Shown in pieces: positions 9,805 to 17,919 of a stretch of DNA of 64,000 nt. Positions within the stretch are counted from its first letter, which is position 1. Each line of letters starts with the position of its first letter. The notes beneath the pieces are model-generated. The model did not search any database, was not told where the DNA came from, and saw only the letters and a list, made by a program, of their open reading frames with translations. The position numbers were made by a program, and so were the translations under genes. The stretch is from Novisyntrophococcus fermenticellae (GTDB lineage Bacteria; Bacillota; Clostridia; Lachnospirales; Lachnospiraceae), in contig NZ_CP076458.1 of assembly GCF_018866245.1 (NCBI RefSeq), positions 1,302,001-1,366,000 on the forward strand, read 5' to 3'.

Positions 9805-10167
9805 ATGAAACCAATTGTTTTATGTTACAGTAAATGCAGTACTTGCCGGAAGGCACTTGACTGGATGGATGCCCATGAAATTGAATATGAGACCCGTCCT
9901 ATAAAGGAGGAGCATCCTTCTGCAGAAGAGTTAAAGGGCTGGTACGAAAAGAGTGGTCTTCCTCTAAAACGTTTTTTCAATACGAGCGGTATGCTCTATA
10001 AAGAGATGAAGCTGAAAGAGAAGCTTCCCAACATGAACGAAGAAGAACAATTACAGCTGCTCTCCACGGATGGAATGCTTGTAAAGCGTCCGTTGGTTGT
10101 AGGAGAGGATTATGTACTGACTGGGTTTAAAGAGTCTGAATGGGGCAGGCAATTCTTCGGGGAATAG
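9805..10167 (+). CDS. ArsC/Spx-family thioredoxin-fold protein
   Basis: This 120-residue protein belongs to the ArsC/Spx/YffB family. It starts MKPIVLCYSKCSTCRKALDW, with the CxxC at residues 11-14 (C-S-T-C) and the following Arg-Lys. RPLVVGEDYVLTGFKESEW near the C-terminus corresponds to the family's conserved RP segment. The CxxC form is shared by Spx-type regulators and by some reductases, so sequence alone does not decide between redox-sensing RNA polymerase partner and arsenate reductase. No ars operon genes are nearby, which makes true arsenate detoxification less likely. It lies 28 bases after the export operon and could be co-transcribed. Confidence 0.85.
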   Translation: MKPIVLCYSKCSTCRKALDWMDAHEIEYETRPIKEEHPSAEELKGWYEKSGLPLKRFFNTSGMLYKEMKLKEKLPNMNEEEQLQLLSTDGMLVKRPLVVGEDYVLTGFKESEWGRQFFGE

Positions 10168-10204
10168 ATAAAAGTACACATAAAGGAAGGTAATATAGAA
10201 GAGG

Positions 10205-10653
10205 ATGAAACTTGTAATACAGCGTGTAACAGAGGCCTCTGTTAAGGTAAAAGGAGAAACCATCGGGCAGATAGGAAAAGGTTATCTGGTGTTAATCGGC
10301 GTAGGCAGGGAGGATACCCGCGAAACAGCAGACCGCTACCTGAATAAATTACTTGGCCTTCGTATCTTTGAAGATGAACAGGGAAAAACCAATCTGTCAC
10401 TGGCTGATGTACATGGAGGGCTTTTGATGATTTCCCAGTTTACCCTTTATGCCAATTGTAAAAAGGGAAACCGCCCCAGTTTCATAGAGGCAGGTGCCCC
10501 CTCATGGCAGAAAAATTATACGACTATATGATACAGGAGGCAAGAAAAAGTGTTCCGGTGGTCCAGACAGGTAAATTCGGCGCAGAGATGAACGTGTCTC
10601 TTGCCAATGACGGACCATTTACAGTTATTTTGGAGAATCTGGAACAAAAGTAG
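10205..10653 (+). pseudogene. dtd: D-aminoacyl-tRNA deacylase, interrupted by a -1 frameshift
   Basis: Dtd removes D-amino acids from mischarged tRNAs. The frame from ATG 10205 gives [15 protein letters not shown] through [19 protein letters not shown], which is typical Dtd. It runs out of frame after EAGAP and stops at 10529-10531 (108 residues). In another frame, starting at the ATG within 10501-10510, the missing C-terminus continues: MAEKLYDYM, then TGKFGAEMNVSLANDGPFT, which is the conserved C-terminal active-site half, ending at TAG 10651-10653. Adding one C to the five-C run at 10497-10501 restores a standard-length protein of about 149 residues and the alignment RPSF-x5-P-x2-AE-x-LY. 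It is either a sequencing error in a homopolymer or a real inactivating or phase-variable mutation. Confidence 0.9.
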
Positions 10654-10718
10654 GGAAATTCTCTTGATTTTTCAGGCTTTGTGAGTAATTTCGCAATAGT
10701 TGAACATGATATGATCAT

Positions 10719-10742
10719 AAATACCTGAATCATAAGGTATTT
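10719..10742. promoter_or_regulatory. Short inverted repeat upstream of the tocopherol-cyclase-like gene
   Basis: AAATACCT and AGGTATTT form perfect 8-base arms around an 8-base spacer. No T run follows, so it is not a convincing terminator. It may be an operator for the gene starting at 10787. Function is inferred only from its position. Confidence 0.35.
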
Positions 10743-10786
10743 AATGTCACTTATATTAGACTGGAAAATCAGGAGGGTTTCATGCT

Positions 10787-11671
10787 ATGGCAACATATTT
10801 CCATGGGCAGTATAAAAAAAGGTCCTATTTTGAAGGGTGGTATTTTAAGCAGGAGAGTAAAGAACAGACATTAGCTTTGATTCCGGCCTTTCATGTAGAT
10901 GGAAGTGGGAACAGAAGTGCGACTATACAGGTTATTACGGATCGGGATTCCTGGACGCTTTTTTTTCCGGCTGAAGATTTTCGGGCATCCGGAAAAAGCC
11001 TGAGTGTTCGTATCGGGGAGAATTTGTTTACCCAAAAAGGGATACACTTAAATCTAAAGGGAAATGGGCTGCACCTGAAAGGGACCATATACTTTGAAAA
11101 TTTTATTCCCACGAAAAAGGAAATCATGGGGCCTTTTTTTCGAATTCCCGGAATGCAGTGCAGCCATCAGGTGCTTAGTCTTTACCACAAATTAAAAGGT
11201 AACGTGCAGTTAAATGGGAAAAGAATCTATTTCGACGGAGGCCGTGGATACCTTGAAAAAGACAGGGGCTCCTCCTTTCCCAGGGAATATATGTGGACAC
11301 AGTGTGGATTTGAAAATCGGGGACCCGGATGTATAATGGCGGCGGTAGCCGATGTACCCTTTCTTGGAAGTAGTTTTACAGGTTGTATCAGTACGGTTCT
11401 TTTTCAAGGCAGGCAATATAGATTTGCAACTTATCTGGGAGCAAGGGTGGTGCTAAATACAAAAAAATCTGTTGTGATTCGTCAGGGAGAATGGGAACTC
11501 CGAATGACAGTTTTGGAAGAAAATCCAAAAGTACTTCAGGCTCCGGCAGGTGGGAAGATGGGAAGAGTCATACAGGAAAGTGCTTCCTGCCCTGTGGGAT
11601 ATGAACTTCGTAACGGTAAGCGAAAGGTATTTAAAATTCTTGCGGAAAAAGCAGGATGGGAGAAAGAATAA
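10787..11671 (+). CDS. Tocopherol-cyclase-like family protein
   Basis: The 294-residue protein resembles the tocopherol cyclase family (the plant VTE1 fold), which occurs in scattered Firmicutes that do not make tocopherol. Family-like features are the N-terminus HGQYKKRSYFEGWYFKQ, FHVDGSGNRSATIQVI near residue 36, the GPFFRIPGMQCSH segment near 112-124 and YLEKDRGSSFPREYMWTQC near 150. No signal peptide or membrane helix is seen, so it is probably cytoplasmic or peripheral. The natural substrate in bacteria is unknown; lipophilic ring compounds are a guess. The start ATG 10787 follows AGGAGGG at 10771. It stands alone between dtd and a sugar transport operon and is closed by its own hairpin. 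Confidence 0.8.
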   Translation: MATYFHGQYKKRSYFEGWYFKQESKEQTLALIPAFHVDGSGNRSATIQVITDRDSWTLFFPAEDFRASGKSLSVRIGENLFTQKGIHLNLKGNGLHLKGTIYFENFIPTKKEIMGPFFRIPGMQCSHQVLSLYHKLKGNVQLNGKRIYFDGGRGYLEKDRGSSFPREYMWTQCGFENRGPGCIMAAVADVPFLGSSFTGCISTVLFQGRQYRFATYLGARVVLNTKKSVVIRQGEWELRMTVLEENPKVLQAPAGGKMGRVIQESASCPVGYELRNGKRKVFKILAEKAGWEKE

Positions 11672-11681
11672 AGAAAAAAGC

Positions 11682-11732
11682 AGACGGCTGCTGCAGTCAG
11701 GTGTGAGAATATACCGGCTGCAGCAGCCGTCT
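11682..11732 (+). terminator. Hairpin terminator after the tocopherol-cyclase-like gene
   Basis: The arms AGACGGCTGCTGCAG (11682-11696) and CTGCAGCAGCCGTCT (11718-11732) are perfectly complementary over 15 bases, with a 21-base loop. The following bases (TGCATTGT) are only mildly T-rich, so termination may be incomplete. Confidence 0.7.
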
Positions 11733-11807
11733 TGCATTGTATGAAAACATTAACAGGAGGCTCACAGGAACCATACACCTGATGTATTAAAACTATCAAA
11801 AAACCAC

Positions 11808-11855
11808 TTGCGTTTGAACAATATGTAAGTTATAATATACATACTCAAATGAGTA
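11808..11855 (+). promoter_or_regulatory. Promoter with overlapping palindrome for the sugar ABC operon
   Basis: TTGCGT (11808-11813) and TATAAT (11831-11836) are 17 bases apart, a sigma-A type promoter. At the expected transcription start lies TACTCAAATGAGTA (11842-11855), a palindrome with 6-base arms, well placed to be a repressor operator. The regulator is not encoded next to it. Confidence 0.65.
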
Positions 11856-11882
11856 ATAATCTTATAACAGGAGGAACATATT

Positions 11883-13223
11883 GTGAAAAGAAAAATTATG
11901 GCAGTAATGTTGGTTTCGGCCATGACCCTCTCTCTGACGGCCTGCGGAGGAAAAAACGGCGGGGGAGATGGTGCAGGCACGAATTCAGAAGCAGTCAGTA
12001 CCGTGGCTGAAAGCGTATCGGGGGACAAGGATACGCTGAAGGTCTGGTGCTGGGATCCTAATTTTAATATTTATGCAATAGAAAAAGCAGCGGAACTCTA
12101 TTCCGCAGATTATGAAGGGCTTAATGTAGAGATTTCAGAGATGCCCTCAGCTGACATTGAGACGAAACTTACCACCATTGTTTCTTCCGGAGATTTAAGT
12201 CTGCTGCCCGATGTTTTTTTGATGCAGGATAACTCCTTTCAGAAATATGTGCAAAATTACCCGGATATCTTTACAGATCTTACGGATTCAGGTATCGACT
12301 TTTCGCAGTTTGCTGAGGCTAAAGCAGCTTATTCTACAGTGGATGGCAGGCATATGGGCATCCCCTTTGACAATGGTGCGGCAATCAACTGTATGAGAAC
12401 CGATATTCTGGAGCAGGCCGGATTTACACTGGATGATTTCACGGATATCACCTGGTCAGATTATATGGAAAAAGCAAAGGTGATAAAAGAGAAAACAGGT
12501 TTGCCTATTTTGACTGTACAGGCCGGTGCGCCGGATATTATCATGATGATGATGCAGTCCTGCGGTGCCTCCCTGTTCAATAAAGACGGGAGTGTAAATA
12601 TTGAGGGGAATGATATTCTGAAGCAATGCATGGAGATTTACAGCAGTATGGTAAAAGACGGGACCATACTGGAAGTAACAGACGGAGATCAGTATATTGC
12701 ATCTTTGAACAATGGTTCTGTTGCATCTACAATTAATGGCTGCTGGATTATGGCCTCCGTTATAGCGCAGGAAAATCAGTCCGGGAACTGGGGAATTACA
12801 AATCTGCCCAGGCTGGACGGTGTAGCAGATGCCACCAATTATTCCAACAATGGCGGTTCTTCATGGGTCATTACATCGAACTGTAAAAATAAAGACAAGG
12901 TATTTGATTTTTTCAAAAATACATTTGCAGGAAGCACAGAGTTCTATGATGATATTATTTCCAAGGGAGCACTCGCAACATGGGCACCGGCGGGCAAGTC
13001 GGAGGCTTATGCGGAAAAGTCTGAATTCTTTGGCGGGCAGGAGATATATTCTATGATTGTGGACTTTGCCACCAAAACTCCTTCCAACTATACAGGACCA
13101 TTTTACTATGATGCCCGCGATGCGGTGGGGATTGCCTTGTCCAATGTTGCACAGCAGGGCGCGGATCCGGAATCTGAGATGAAGGAAGCCCAAAGTGCTG
13201 TTGAGTTCAATATGGGTAACTAA
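11883..13223 (+). CDS. Extracellular sugar-binding lipoprotein of an ABC importer
   Basis: Family 1 solute-binding protein that captures a sugar or oligosaccharide outside the cell and passes it to the permeases encoded next. The 446-residue protein starts at a GTG after ACAGGAGGAAC. It has a lipoprotein signal peptide with lipobox LTAC (Cys near residue 21) followed by a Gly/Ser-rich spacer. The mature part begins LKVWCWDPNFNIYAIEKAAELY, typical of this family, and NNGSVASTINGCWIM near 275 corresponds to the hinge/ligand region. The substrate cannot be assigned, because no glycosidase or regulator accompanies it. No ATPase gene is in the cluster, so a shared MsmX-type ATPase encoded elsewhere is likely. 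Confidence 0.93.
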   Translation: MKRKIMAVMLVSAMTLSLTACGGKNGGGDGAGTNSEAVSTVAESVSGDKDTLKVWCWDPNFNIYAIEKAAELYSADYEGLNVEISEMPSADIETKLTTIVSSGDLSLLPDVFLMQDNSFQKYVQNYPDIFTDLTDSGIDFSQFAEAKAAYSTVDGRHMGIPFDNGAAINCMRTDILEQAGFTLDDFTDITWSDYMEKAKVIKEKTGLPILTVQAGAPDIIMMMMQSCGASLFNKDGSVNIEGNDILKQCMEIYSSMVKDGTILEVTDGDQYIASLNNGSVASTINGCWIMASVIAQENQSGNWGITNLPRLDGVADATNYSNNGGSSWVITSNCKNKDKVFDFFKNTFAGSTEFYDDIISKGALATWAPAGKSEAYAEKSEFFGGQEIYSMIVDFATKTPSNYTGPFYYDARDAVGIALSNVAQQGADPESEMKEAQSAVEFNMGN

Positions 13224-13257
13224 TGCATGAATCCGCTGACAAGGGAGATGAAAAGAT

Positions 13258-14142
13258 ATGAAGACTGGGAAAAAAAGTATGACACTGGAAAAAAAGAAAA
13301 GTCTTACCGGATGGGGATTTCTGCTTCCTGCAACGCTGCTGATTTGCTGGATGAATTTTTACCCCATGATTCAGGCATTTATCCTGTCTCTGAAATCAGG
13401 TATGGGGGTAAATTTGAGCTTCAGCGGGTTTTCAAACTATACAAGGATTCTAAGCGATTCTACTTTTAAACAATGTCTGTTTAACACAATTTTTTATCTG
13501 ATTATACAGGTACCGGTGATGCTGGTCCTGGCGTTGGCACTGGCATCCATGCTGAACAATAAGGATTTGAGATTTAAAGGGGTATTCCGCACTGCAATCT
13601 TTCTTCCGTGTGCGACTTCTCTGGTTTCGTATTCCATGATCTTTCGCTCCATGTTTGCTAACGATGGTTTGGTAAATACGATTCTGAAAGGTTTTGGAAT
13701 AGCCCCGGTCGGCTGGTTTGCAAATGCATGGACCGCCAGACTTATCATCGTCCTTGCACTGATATGGAGATGGACAGGGTACAATATGGTGTTCTATCTG
13801 GCGGGGCTGCAGAATATCGAATATTCTGTGTATGAGGCAGCCAGAATTGATGGTGCAGGCCCGGTACAGTCCTTCTTTAAAATCACAGTACCGCTGTTGA
13901 AACCCACAATCCTGATGACCACCATTATGTCTACCAATGGAACACTGCAGTTGTTTGATGAATCCATGAATCTGACAAGTGGAGGCCCGGGAAAATCTAC
14001 GATGTCTCTATCGCATTACATATACAGTACATCCTTTGTGCAGAGCCCCAGATTCGGGTACGCTGCAGCTATGTCCATAATTATTCTGGTTATGGTTGCT
14101 GTTTTGGCGGTGATTCAGATGAAAGTAGGTGATAAACGGTGA
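13258..14142 (+). CDS. Sugar ABC transporter permease, MalF/UgpA type
   Basis: Inner-membrane permease of the importer. The 294-residue protein has six predicted membrane segments, beginning with GWGFLLPATLLICWMNFYPM near residue 19. The cytoplasmic EAA motif that docks to the ATPase appears as YEAARIDGAGPVQSFFKITVPLL near 198-220. ATG 13258 follows AAGGGAGATG at 13241. A second in-frame ATG at 13279 is possible. It overlaps the next permease gene by 4 bases. Confidence 0.92.
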   Translation: MKTGKKSMTLEKKKSLTGWGFLLPATLLICWMNFYPMIQAFILSLKSGMGVNLSFSGFSNYTRILSDSTFKQCLFNTIFYLIIQVPVMLVLALALASMLNNKDLRFKGVFRTAIFLPCATSLVSYSMIFRSMFANDGLVNTILKGFGIAPVGWFANAWTARLIIVLALIWRWTGYNMVFYLAGLQNIEYSVYEAARIDGAGPVQSFFKITVPLLKPTILMTTIMSTNGTLQLFDESMNLTSGGPGKSTMSLSHYIYSTSFVQSPRFGYAAAMSIIILVMVAVLAVIQMKVGDKR

Positions 14143-14945
14143 AAAAGTGCAAGAAAACCATCCAGTATATATTTCTTACAATTGTATCTCTGTTTTCTGT
14201 CTTTCCGCTTTACTATATGTTGTGCGGGGCGACTAATAAAAGCACAGATGTGATTGCCGGGAAGTTAGTTCCCGGCACGTATCTCTTGGAAAATTTAAAG
14301 AAACTGACTGCCAATCAGAACTTAAGTATGGCACTGTGGAATTCATTTCGGAATGCAATGATCCTCACACTGTTGGCACTGCTGATATGCTCAATAGCAG
14401 GATACGGGTTTGAAATTTATCATGACAAGGGAAAAGATCTTGTTATGGAAATCTTACTGATGGCCATGATGGTTCCCTTTGCCGCCACCATGATTCCTCT
14501 GTTCCGGATGTTTTCTCAGTTAAGCATGGTGAATACTATGGCCGCATTCATGCTGCCAAGCATCTCAACCCCCTTTCTGATTATGATGTTCCGGCAGAGT
14601 GCAAGGTCATTTCCTCACGAGATTATTGAAGCGGCACGCATGGACGGGCTCAGTGAAGTGGGAATCTTTTTCCGTATGTTCATGCCTACGATGAAATCGA
14701 CCTATGCGGCAGCCATGACGATTACATTCATGAATGCATGGAATAATTATCTGTGGCCGAAAGTAATCCTGCAGGACAAGAGCTCCATAACCATGCCGAT
14801 GTTGGTTTCAAACCTGATAAGCGGATATGCATTGGATTACGGGATGCTGATGCTGAGCGTATTTATTTGTACAATTCCTACTGCGATTGTGTTCTTCGGT
14901 CTGCAGAAAAGCTTTGCCGAAGGTATTACGGGTTCGGTAAAATAG
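14139..14945 (+). CDS. Sugar ABC transporter permease, MalG/UgpE type
   Basis: Second permease subunit of the same importer, 268 residues. It opens with a membrane segment (IFLTIVSLFSVFPLYYML) and has the MalG-type EAA motif IIEAARMDGLSEVGIFFRMFMP near residues 163-184. MNAWNNYLWPKVIL near 196 is a family signature. It starts at a GTG overlapping the preceding stop, which implies coupled translation and a 1:1 heterodimer. It is the last gene of the operon, and the next gene runs toward it on the other strand with only 21 bases between. Confidence 0.92.
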   Translation: MKKCKKTIQYIFLTIVSLFSVFPLYYMLCGATNKSTDVIAGKLVPGTYLLENLKKLTANQNLSMALWNSFRNAMILTLLALLICSIAGYGFEIYHDKGKDLVMEILLMAMMVPFAATMIPLFRMFSQLSMVNTMAAFMLPSISTPFLIMMFRQSARSFPHEIIEAARMDGLSEVGIFFRMFMPTMKSTYAAAMTITFMNAWNNYLWPKVILQDKSSITMPMLVSNLISGYALDYGMLMLSVFICTIPTAIVFFGLQKSFAEGITGSVK

Positions 14946-14966
14946 CAAATTGTAATTTCGGCTGTT

Positions 14967-15596
14967 TTAAAAATTATCGATGCAGTGCACCAGTTCCATG
15001 GGGCAGGTGATGATACCGTCGGGATGATCGACTTTTCCAAAACCATAGGAAGCGAAGATAAAGGGCAATCCGGCTTCCCCGGCTGCATGGAAGTCTCCGG
15101 CGGTATCACCTACATAAACAGGAGATTTCAGATGAAAAGTATCCACGATGGTTCTGATATTGGAGGCTTTGGCTTTTCCTGTATCTCCGGGACAAAGATG
15201 TCCTTCAAAGTAACGTGCAAGGCCTGTGGATTTCAAAAACACTTCTATGTACCCTGCCTGGCAGTTGCTGACGATAAAAAGGCGATGGTCTTCAGACAGG
15301 ATTTTTAACATATCCTCCAGGCTTTTATAAAGAGATCCCGGATTCCTAAGCAGTGCCCTGTGTTCTTCCTGGCAGCATAAATCCATAAGCTCCAGCTGCC
15401 GTTCTTTTGTTTCTTTAGAAAAAATAACGGCAGCTATATCCGGCAAAAGACAGCCAAAGAGTTTTTTCAAATCCTGGCTGGTCAATCTCAAATCAAGGTC
15501 GGTTTCCTCGGCAATGACGCAGTTCCATGCGCCGGCTACAATATCGGTAGAATCCCAGAGTGTTCCATCCAAATCAAATATAATGCTATCTATCAC
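14967..15596 (-). CDS. HAD-superfamily hydrolase, phosphoglycolate-phosphatase-like
   Basis: Haloacid-dehalogenase fold phosphatase of 209 residues. Motif I is IIFDLDGTLWDS (nucleophile Asp8, acid/base Asp10), motif II is the Ser of FIVSNCQAGY, motif III includes the Lys of TGKAKA, and motif IV is YVGDTAGDF. A helical cap lies between motifs I and II, as in phosphoglycolate or beta-phosphoglucomutase-type enzymes. The substrate cannot be read from sequence. It runs convergent to the sugar importer and has its own promoter. Confidence 0.88.
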   Translation of the reverse strand: MIDSIIFDLDGTLWDSTDIVAGAWNCVIAEETDLDLRLTSQDLKKLFGCLLPDIAAVIFSKETKERQLELMDLCCQEEHRALLRNPGSLYKSLEDMLKILSEDHRLFIVSNCQAGYIEVFLKSTGLARYFEGHLCPGDTGKAKASNIRTIVDTFHLKSPVYVGDTAGDFHAAGEAGLPFIFASYGFGKVDHPDGIITCPMELVHCIDNF

Positions 15597-15663
15597 GGCT
15601 CTTCTCCTTATGTTTTCAAATCTGAAAATAAATATTTTCCACTAAAATGAGTAAGACAAATCT

Positions 15664-15692
15664 ATTGTAATAAGAATTCTTCTGAATTTCAA
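15664..15692 (-). promoter_or_regulatory. Promoter of the HAD hydrolase gene
   Basis: On the minus strand TTGAAA (plus positions 15687-15692) and TACAAT (15664-15669) are separated by 17 bases, a good sigma-A type promoter about 70 bases ahead of the gene start. Confidence 0.65.
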
Positions 15693-15763
15693 TGTTTATT
15701 TTGCATTTTTCATAGTTTTATGGCAAGATAGATGTAGGTACGCAGAAAGGGCAGACAGAAAGA

Positions 15764-16840
15764 ATGCTAGAAAAAATTGTACAACCACTCATGATGTGGT
15801 ATGATAGGAACAAGCGTATTCTTCCCTGGAGGGAGAACAGAGACGCCTATGATATCTGGATATCTGAAATTATGCTTCAGCAGACCAGAGTGGAGGCTGT
15901 TAAACCATTTTTCAAGCGCTTTAAAGAAGCACTTCCCAAAATAGAAAATCTGGCGGAGTGCCCTGAGGACAGACTCTTGAAGTTATGGGAAGGCCTCGGA
16001 TACTATAACAGGGTGCGCAATATGCAAAAAGCAGCGATTCAGGTAGTCAATCAATTTGATGGAATACTGCCGGATACTTACGAGGGACTGAAAAGCCTGC
16101 CGGGTATAGGAAATTATACAGCGGGTGCCATCGCATCTATTGCTTATGGAATCCCGGTTCCGGCTGTGGATGGGAATGTTTTAAGGGTAATAGCCAGAAT
16201 CCGGATGGATGACAGAGATATTATGAAGCAATCTGTCCGTAATCAGGTAGAGTCTGATTTGCGAAAGGTGATGCCGCTTAAAGAGCCCGGAATATTTAAC
16301 CAGTCTCTGATGGAACTGGGAGCCACTGTCTGCGTTCCTGGCGGCGTGCCACACTGCGAGGTATGTCCCGTGGCAGAGTTTTGCAAGGCAAAGGCATGTG
16401 ACAGGGTAATGGATTTCCCGGTTAAGTCCGGGGCTAAAGCCAGAAAAGTGGAAGATCATACGATTTTACTGCTGTTGGATGGAGATCATATCGCCATCCG
16501 GAAGAGGCCCCAAAAGGGGCTGTTGGCCGGACTCTATGAATTTCCAAATCTGGAAGGTCATCTGAGTGAAGAGCAGGTGTTAGAGCAGGTAAAGGCATAT
16601 GGTCTGACTCCGCTCAGGATACAGCCGCTTCCGAAGTCAAAACACATCTTTTCACATGTGGAATGGCGCATGATTGGGTATGCAGTACATGTGTCAGCAC
16701 TGGATTCTCCGTCAAAAGAAGAGATGATGTTTGTGGGTGTAGAACATGCGGAGAAAAATTATCCTGTTCCTGCGGCTTATGGAGCCTATGCCGGATATAT
16801 GAACCTGCGTCTGGGACAGGAAAAATATAGAGAAGTATAG
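15764..16840 (+). CDS. mutY: Adenine DNA glycosylase MutY
   Basis: MutY removes adenine mispaired with 8-oxoguanine. The N-terminal domain has EIMLQQTRV near residue 35 (catalytic Glu). The helix-hairpin-helix LPGIGNYTAGAIASIAYG runs near 108-125, with the catalytic Asp in AVDGN near 132. An iron-sulfur loop has four Cys (CVPGGVPHCEVCPVAEFC, about 186-203). The C-terminal Nudix-like domain that recognises 8-oxoG follows, with FSHVEWRM near 290 as its typical segment. The length of 358 residues is full. The start ATG 15764 has only a weak GAAAGA-type binding site. Confidence 0.95.
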   Translation: MLEKIVQPLMMWYDRNKRILPWRENRDAYDIWISEIMLQQTRVEAVKPFFKRFKEALPKIENLAECPEDRLLKLWEGLGYYNRVRNMQKAAIQVVNQFDGILPDTYEGLKSLPGIGNYTAGAIASIAYGIPVPAVDGNVLRVIARIRMDDRDIMKQSVRNQVESDLRKVMPLKEPGIFNQSLMELGATVCVPGGVPHCEVCPVAEFCKAKACDRVMDFPVKSGAKARKVEDHTILLLLDGDHIAIRKRPQKGLLAGLYEFPNLEGHLSEEQVLEQVKAYGLTPLRIQPLPKSKHIFSHVEWRMIGYAVHVSALDSPSKEEMMFVGVEHAEKNYPVPAAYGAYAGYMNLRLGQEKYREV

Positions 16841-16855
16841 AATGAGGAATGAGAC

Positions 16856-17875
16856 ATGAAACTATTAAGTATAACAGTACCGTGCTACAATTCATCTGCG
16901 TACATGCGAAAGTGCATAGACTCCCTCCTTACAGGAGGCGATGAGGTGGAGATATTAATTGTAGACGATGGTTCTGTGAAAGACAATACCGCCGAAATTG
17001 CAGATGAATACGCAGCCCGGTATCCCAATATCGTTCGTGCAATCCACCAGGAGAATAAAGGGCATGGAGGAGCGGTAAATACAGGACTGTCGGCTGCAAC
17101 GGGACTGTTTTTTAAGGTTGTCGACAGTGATGACTGGGTGAATGAAGAAGCTTATCGAAAGATCTTAAGTGTTCTGGAGGAAGTGACCAGAGGGCCTAAG
17201 ACTTTGGATGTGCTGATATCCAACTATGTATATGAAAAAGAGGGATCCAGTAAAAAGCGCGTGATGCGTTATCCCCATGAATTTCCGGAAAATCGTATTT
17301 TTGCATGGAGCGACGTAAATACGCTGCTTCCTAACCACTATGTATTGATGCATTCATTGATTTTCCGAACCACCCTGTTGAGGGAATGTGAGCTGAAGCT
17401 TCCGGAACATACTTTTTATGTTGATAACCTGTTTGCGTTTATACCATTCCCCTTTGTAAAAACGTTCTATTATCTGGATGTGAATTTTTATCGTTATTTC
17501 ATAGGCCGCGCAGACCAGTCGGTCAATGAAAAAGTCATGGTCAGCAGAGTGGATCAGCAGCTGCGTGTGAATTATGAGATGATTGAATATATGGGAAAGC
17601 AGAAGAGTCTGAACAGACCTCAGAGAAAATTCATGCTTCATTCTCTGGGGATCATTATGACTGTTTCTTCTATTATGCTGATCCGTGCTGATACGGAGGC
17701 ATGCTTGGAAAAGAAAAAGGAACTCTGGAGATATCTGAAGAAGTGTGATCCGCTGGCATATTTAAGCATCAGATTCGGAATCACAGGAGGAGTTATGAAT
17801 CTCCCTGGAAAAAGTGGAAGAAAAGTTTCAGTAACCAGTTATAAGATAGTACAAAAATTATACGGATTTAATTAA
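16856..17875 (+). CDS. Family 2 glycosyltransferase
   Basis: GT-A fold inverting glycosyltransferase, 339 residues. It begins MKLLSITVPCYNSSAYMRKC and shows the nucleotide-binding LIVDDGSVKDNT near residues 31-42. GHGGAVNTGL follows near 63 and the metal-binding DxD motif appears as KVVDSDDWVN near 82-91. There are no obvious C-terminal membrane helices, so it is probably cytoplasmic or peripheral. It makes cell-surface polysaccharide or glycolipid; donor and acceptor are unknown. It follows mutY by 15 bases and precedes a glycerol-1-phosphate dehydrogenase gene, which raises the possibility that it works on a glycerol-phosphate-linked surface polymer or lipid. That link is inference. Confidence 0.88.
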   Translation: MKLLSITVPCYNSSAYMRKCIDSLLTGGDEVEILIVDDGSVKDNTAEIADEYAARYPNIVRAIHQENKGHGGAVNTGLSAATGLFFKVVDSDDWVNEEAYRKILSVLEEVTRGPKTLDVLISNYVYEKEGSSKKRVMRYPHEFPENRIFAWSDVNTLLPNHYVLMHSLIFRTTLLRECELKLPEHTFYVDNLFAFIPFPFVKTFYYLDVNFYRYFIGRADQSVNEKVMVSRVDQQLRVNYEMIEYMGKQKSLNRPQRKFMLHSLGIIMTVSSIMLIRADTEACLEKKKELWRYLKKCDPLAYLSIRFGITGGVMNLPGKSGRKVSVTSYKIVQKLYGFN

Positions 17876-17919
17876 TGCCCTGAACACAGGGCCCAAGTCA
17901 GGAGGAAATAGCGGTAATT

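Noticed and set aside
9805..10167. Arsenate reductase as a firm call
   Set aside because: The CxxC is shared by Spx-type regulators and no arsenic resistance gene is nearby.
13227..13469. 80-residue plus-strand frame starting with MNPLTREMKRYEDWEKK
   Set aside because: It overlaps the start of the MalF-type permease gene in another frame; the permease frame has the family motifs and membrane segments.
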